Part shown: piece by piece, positions 59,652 through 64,000 of the stretch
Position numbering within the stretch: position 1 is the first letter of the stretch
Layout: the number at the start of each line of letters is the position of its first letter
Source: Calycina herbarum
Lineage: Eukaryota; Ascomycota; Leotiomycetes; Helotiales; Pezizellaceae
Assembly (NCBI GenBank): GCA_001414485.1
Contig: LLEY01000110.1
Span: 62,001-126,000 of the forward strand
DNA: 64,000 bases
Direction of reading: 5' to 3'
Program-made: the position numbers and the translations under genes
Notes under the pieces: model-generated
Database searches by the model: none
The model's input: only the letters and a program-made list of their open reading frames with translations
What the model was told of the DNA's origin: nothing

Positions 59652-60334
59652 CCCTATGCTAAATATGGCGAGATACTCTATCCTTTCTCAACTCAACCAT
59701 CGCACCAGGAGGCATTAAATCATGACTGGGATACGCGGAATCAAATATTCAGAATTTTCCTAGAGATGGTCGATTCTGAAGAGATAGGTAGTGACATTGA
59801 GTCGAAGGCAGGAGCGGAGTCGGTCCAGCATTCTAATTAGAAAGGAAGGAGCGGCAGAGACATGAGGTCGAGGGTTGGGTTTCTGAAAGAGGAAGGAATG
59901 AGCGAGGACTGCTCGGAATAAAGTGTGTTAGCTTGTGGTAGAGAGGGAGCACTCCGAATCCTCGTGACCGAATTCAAAGTAGCTTCCTCGAAATTAGAAT
60001 ATCTTAACCATAACTAGACTGGCTAGTTACTCATATCCCAAATTCCCACCAGTTAGTCTAGCAAGCAATCCATATAACATGACTGCCTTCCCTAACAGCC
60101 CAGGAAATAATTCAAACTAGAATCTCTGAACTTAAATACATGCGGGCAAATAGGTAACGAATAGGCAAATATAAAATGTGGTACATAGTGACGCCGACTC
60201 AGCTCCGGCTCAGAATCGGCTTCGACCCTTCAGCGCGCCCTTAATTCGGCACCCAAAGCCATCCTACTTTTCCATCCATCAACAATCTATTCCTCAATTC
60301 ATGTACCATCTGAAAAATCGAACACAGATACAAA
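59652..60334. other. Intergenic, nothing recognised
   Basis: 683 bp between two plus-strand genes; promoter of the glyoxalase-like gene. No repeat or RNA gene seen. Confidence 0.4.
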
Positions 60335-61002
60335 ATGACATCATCAACCCCCAAACCAGCAGCCACAATCCAATCCCTCGACCACCTAGTCCTAACAGTA
60401 GAATCGATCGACGCAACCAAAGAATGGTACACCAAAAATCTAGGCATGAAACATGAAGCTTTTGTTTCTGCTTCTACGCCTGATATCACGAGACATTTGT
60501 TGATTTTTGGGAGTCAGAAGATAAATTTACATGAGTCTGGGAAGGTGCGTTCTTTCCTTTTCCCCTTCTCTTTCCCTTATTCATCCTTCTCCAATTCAAA
60601 AAAGATACTTTCTAGATGTAAATTAATTAAGAGGAAATGAGAATGAAAATCCAGCTGATGACCAAAAGGAATTCGAGCCCAAAGCCCTCCACGTACAACC
60701 CGGATCCGCCGATCTCTGTTTCCTCACTTCCGATCCGGTGCAAGAGGTAAGAAAAAGATTAATCGAAGCCAATGTGGAAATTGTGGATCTCAAAGGGGAG
60801 GGAAATGAGTTGGGACTTGGGGAGGGGGTTGTGGTTAGGACGGGGGCGAGAGGGAGGTTGGCGAGTGTTTATTGTAGGGATTTGGATGGGAATCTTATTG
60901 AGTGAGTAGTTTTCTTGTTTCATTTCTTGGGGAGGGGGTGAGTGAGGAGTGTGTAACTGAGATTTGTGCTAATGACTGGGTAGAATTTCTAATTATGTTT
61001 GA
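60335..61002 (+). CDS. Glyoxalase/VOC domain protein, GLOD5-like (153 aa)
   Basis: Three exons: 60335-60544, 60669-60901 and 60984-61002. The last exon is only 19 nt and supplies the conserved ending NLIEISNYV. The vicinal-oxygen-chelate fold is shown by SLDHLVLTVESIDATKEWY (metal-ligand His), NLGM, then GSQKINLH, EFEPKALHVQPGSADLCF across the first intron and VYCRDLDGNLIEIS with the final acidic ligand. This pattern is that of the GLOD5/YaeR subgroup of small glyoxalase-like proteins. The substrate is not established. The first intron uses an AAG acceptor (60668). It is convergent with a transposon-invaded intergenic region. Confidence 0.92.
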
Positions 61003-61540
61003 AAACATGTGCTTGGGTGTTGTACGAGGAACGCTGACTGGGCCTCTTACTTTCTCGTTGATTGGAGGGTATATATCGAGGTAGGCAGCGGGAAAGAGAT
61101 TGAGCACAAAAAAGACAAAGAAATATTTAATGCGTATTTCTTAAAAGCTTACTCGAGTCCAATCTCCAAAATTACAAAAGATATAAGACACGTTTTTGTC
61201 CCCACTCCAAAACGCGAAGCACGGTATTCCAGCCCTTTCCTCTTAACCTCACTACTTCTCAGCGCAGGTTATATTTGAAATCATCCAAAATCGTCGCGAG
61301 TAACTGACCAGGTACCTCAGAGTAGGTCTCAAAACGCACCAATCTTACATCCGAAAACTTCCAGGATCAACAGCCGCAAAAGACATTTCCGAAAGCCCTG
61401 ACCCTAATACAGGCCGGAAATAGAATTCCTGGCTAACATCAATTCCCGCTCCATTCGTAGCTGTAATGGTTACTTGACATGGCAGTGGAGTACTGATGAT
61501 GGTCTCTTGTGTCCCAAGCACAATGTTGAAAGATGAGTCC
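61003..61540 (-). other. Intergenic region with an orphan coding-like segment
   Basis: On the minus strand 61540-61345 reads DSSFNIVLGTQETIISTPL, then PCQVTITATNGAGIDVSQEF and ends ..GSFRM with a stop. It looks like the C-terminal exon of a gene, cut by the repeat element at 61541-62033. Upstream of that repeat a good intron 3' end (TTTTTCCTGTTTCAG, plus 62043-62057) is present on the same strand. No further exon could be linked, so it may be a decayed gene end. Confidence 0.35.
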
Positions 61541-62033
61541 CAGTGTGAGAAATGAGTAGAGTAGAGTAGAGTAGTGACCACTACTCTACTCTACTCAAGC
61601 GATTTTAAGTACTACTCTACTCTACTCATACTACTCTGAGTAACTCTGAGTAGTACTTTGAGTAGTACGGGCCGAACCGGGCCAGAGCTCGGAGCAGCAT
61701 CGGGGTGGCGCTGCTAGTGGCGCCGGGAGCTTAAGCGAGATATTCTTTCTACTCTGTCTACTACGTAACTTCTTTATTAATAGATTAGCTATTAATTATA
61801 TAATTATAAAAAGAAGTTTTTATTATATATAACTACTAATATTACTAATAATAAGCTTTATAAGCCTTATAAATGCAAATATATAAATATTACTAAGACT
61901 ACTTAAGACTACTCGAGTAGTCTGAAGTTACTACTCTACTCTACTCATCCGACCCGCTGCCCATACTCTACTCTACTACTCAAGAGTACTACTCGAGTAG
62001 TAGTGAGTAGTTGAGTAGTTTGTGTTCACACTG
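61541..62033. mobile_element. hAT-like MITE made of GAGTA/TACTC arrays
   Basis: It starts CAGTGTGA and ends TCACACTG, an 8-bp perfect terminal inverted repeat with the CAGNG start typical of hAT elements. Inside, both ends are packed with GAGTA/TACTC pentamers in both orientations (61551-61665, 61905-62020). Between them are a short GC-rich segment (61666-61735) and an AT-rich, RIP-like segment (61740-61900). I could not find a matching 8-bp target duplication (left ATGAGTCC, right TCATGGCT). Confidence 0.6.
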
Positions 62034-62082
62034 TCATGGCTTCTGAAACAGGAAAAATTTCCCAATTAGTTGATATTACATG

Positions 62083-63659
62083 CTATCTTGCTCGCCGTAT
62101 CTCTTCCAGCTGACGAGGACTATACAAAACCGCAGGTTCAGGCGTCTTCAAAGCAGTTATAACAGTTTTCGTTCCCATAGGCCCCATGGGACCTATACCG
62201 TATGGCGCTGGCTCTGGGCGTCTTTGTGGTCCCATCTCAATATCCTCAGGTCGCCCTCTACTATTTTCGTTCGAAACACCGCCGGATGGTCCAGATTGAC
62301 CAGATCTCCCAACGAGTGAAAATCCACTACTTGCTTTTCTCCTTGAAACGATGTATTCGAAACTTGAAGAGACTTGGGACTTGCTCTTATGATAAAAGGC
62401 TGGGAAGAAAACCATGCAGCTACAGATTATTGCAAGGTTCAATTCCACGGTGCTAAATATATTTCAGTCCTCGTAAATATGCCAGGGGCTGGTTTGAAGA
62501 TACAAACCTGTATACTGAAACATTCGCTGCATTCCAAAGGACATCTTCGCCCCCAAAGGTCTGGATAACGATCGCTAGTCGTACCACACTCAATGCGCAT
62601 GCTCTATCTCAACTGTTAAATCCCGTATTCAAATCCGCGGTTAATGGCAGAAGGACACTTACATTGAACCCGCCATGAAGGGAACCAGCAAAGCAAGTCT
62701 TCTCTTCTTGCTAATCTGCAACGTCCGAAGCATGATTGTTGGAATAGCTAAGAGATAACAATCGGTGATGGTATTCAGAGTCGAAAAGACGACCTGCGTA
62801 ATGGAAACCGTTTTTGACTTGCACATATTCAATGTCAAGGCCTTCAAAGCTCTGCAATTCACAGTTCGGTAAAGTGAGGTCCCCAAAGCAGGGATAAAGA
62901 TGAGTGAGCACATCCCAATTCCAAAATAAACCAATTGACGGCCCTTGTTGCTGTGGATGACCTTGGAGTCAGTATTGCCTTTTCTAGAGGAACGGCTGAG
63001 AAGGAAAGAGGAGGAAACAGTGCTGTGAGAGAATCAACCCTACCTAATACTAAAGAACCTCCAACACAGAAATAAAATTGATAGTTTGATGAGAAATATG
63101 GTTATCGTGTAGAGGCTGTCAATTATGCTTATTTGCTTTTGAAGTGTTAATGACTACACATTCAGTTGGAAGAAAGGCGCCAACTCACAAGAACCGTAGT
63201 TCCAAAAAGAAGATCAAAGGCTCGAATATCCCACAGATGTCGACCGTATCCGATTTTCACCCCTAGATTGCGTCGAATTAGGAGGGATGATTTAAGAGTG
63301 ACTGAAAACTCCTACCTCGAATTACCAGAACGGCTCGGGAAATTGAACCACACTATCATCTCCATTAGACGATTTTTATTCGAAGAGGTTTCAATCTCAT
63401 TCTTACAGCTGCAAGCACACAAGTAACTATGATAAAGTCAGATGATTTCTAACAAAAATGGTGTGACATTCCACTTACTATCGTCCCAACCAATTTTTTG
63501 TCGTGTAATGAGAAAACGTGCGTATATGCGCATTGCAACAAAGATAGTCATCAAACTCATCCAAAAAGAGTCCAGAACAATCAACTGTTGATCGTGATTA
63601 GGAGGATTGATGAAGTTTGACTTGACCCCGGGAGGAGGTTGAGCAGCGGGAAAATCCAT
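62083..63659 (-). CDS. Fungal rhodopsin-domain integral membrane protein (396 aa)
   Basis: Eight exons: 63659-63479, 63426-63407, 63352-63316, 63262-63189, 63135-63044, 62983-62663, 62603-62508 and 62452-62083. Every junction keeps frame. Hallmarks of the seven-helix fungal rhodopsin-domain (SAT5/PTH11-like) family are RKIGWDD-type QKIGWDD, TCVLAACGS, GYGRHLWDIRAFD, IFLIKLSILFLCWRFF, the long LVYFGIGMCSLIFIPA helix, NCRAL, LNTITDCYLLAIPTIMLRTL, ALSVVRLAIVI and ELNLAIICSCM. The C-terminal tail (about 100 residues) is Ser/Gly/Pro-rich and cytosolic. Such proteins are surface receptors or transporters; no ligand can be inferred. Exons 2 and 3 are only 20 and 37 nt. Confidence 0.88.
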
Positions 63660-64000
63660 GATTACTTGGAACCAGTGAGCAGCTAGCTGTATCTCAAGAT
63701 TCCAGATGTGGGGTCACAAGTTAGGTCGCTGTCTGAGAGCATGATAAGAGCAGACGAAGATGCACCAGGCTCGTTGATTTCTTCGACGTGGAGCAAAACC
63801 CCGAGGAAGAGAGAGGCTGGGACAATGGGAAAGCAATAAGTCATATTCCATTGAATACCAAGGCTGAATATAGTGTAAGCACAAAGAGTAGGCGGGAAGG
63901 TCTTCTGGGCTGTGCTGATCAAATCTTTTCTCGTCACTTTGGGTGCAACCCCCTCGATCCCACGGGAAAAGATTAGCGGGAAAAACACACGAAAAATTGA
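63660..64000. other. Upstream region of rhodopsin-domain gene, window edge
   Basis: Promoter and leader of the minus-strand gene. An open frame at 63683-63988 on the same strand has no recognisable features and is not annotated. Confidence 0.4.

Noticed and set aside
63683..63988. 101-residue frame at the window edge
   Set aside because: No homology features; it probably belongs to the leader or promoter of the rhodopsin-domain gene.

Overview
The window is nuclear DNA of a filamentous ascomycete. Genes carry short introns (about 45-140 nt) with GT..AG ends and a CTAAC-like branch site just before the acceptor. The gene set is typically Pezizomycotina: Sem1, Iml2, Vps9, a COX14-type protein, a class II hydrophobin and a fungal-rhodopsin-domain membrane protein. 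A 20 kb AT-rich block shows repeat-induced point mutation (RIP). The overall flavour suggests a Leotiomycete (Helotiales), but the genus cannot be fixed from sequence alone.

Layout. 0-22.2 kb is a gene-dense euchromatic arm: the 3' part of an MFS sugar transporter, three small unknown proteins, a large conserved fungal protein of unknown function (-), the Rab5-type exchange factor Vps9 (-), an ASNSD1-like protein (+), an Mpv17/PMP22 protein (+), phosphoglycerate kinase (+), the proteasome lid/TREX-2 subunit Sem1 (-) and Iml2 (+). 22.56-42.4 kb is a gene-free AT island almost stripped of CA/TG dinucleotides. I resolve it into a Ty3/gypsy element (24357-38118, duplication ACTAT). A second, related gypsy element (30937-37665, duplication TTAAA) is nested in it one base from the 5' LTR. 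A solo LTR lies at 38404-38866 (duplication CTAAG), and a Fot1/pogo DNA transposon at 40018-41869 has 46-bp terminal inverted repeats. Further debris includes an inverted repeat, an LTR-like block and short tandem repeats.

42.4-64 kb is more accessory in character. A secreted Cys-containing protein gene next to the island is broken by two CpA-to-TpA type stops. Beyond it are a minisatellite, a DUF7730-like gene, a long gene-poor stretch, a class II hydrophobin with a shortened first Cys loop, a second unusual repeat tract, a kelch/beta-propeller membrane protein, a small membrane/coiled-coil protein, a COX14-domain protein, a DUF2458 protein, a GLOD5-like glyoxalase, a possible hAT-type MITE built from GAGTA arrays, and an eight-exon rhodopsin-domain membrane protein.

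The genes do not form a pathway cluster: they are independent housekeeping and surface functions. The strongest story is the mobile-element archaeology and its apparent mutational spill-over into a flanking gene. Exon models were built by hand from splice signals and frame continuity; nearly all close in frame, and exceptions are flagged.
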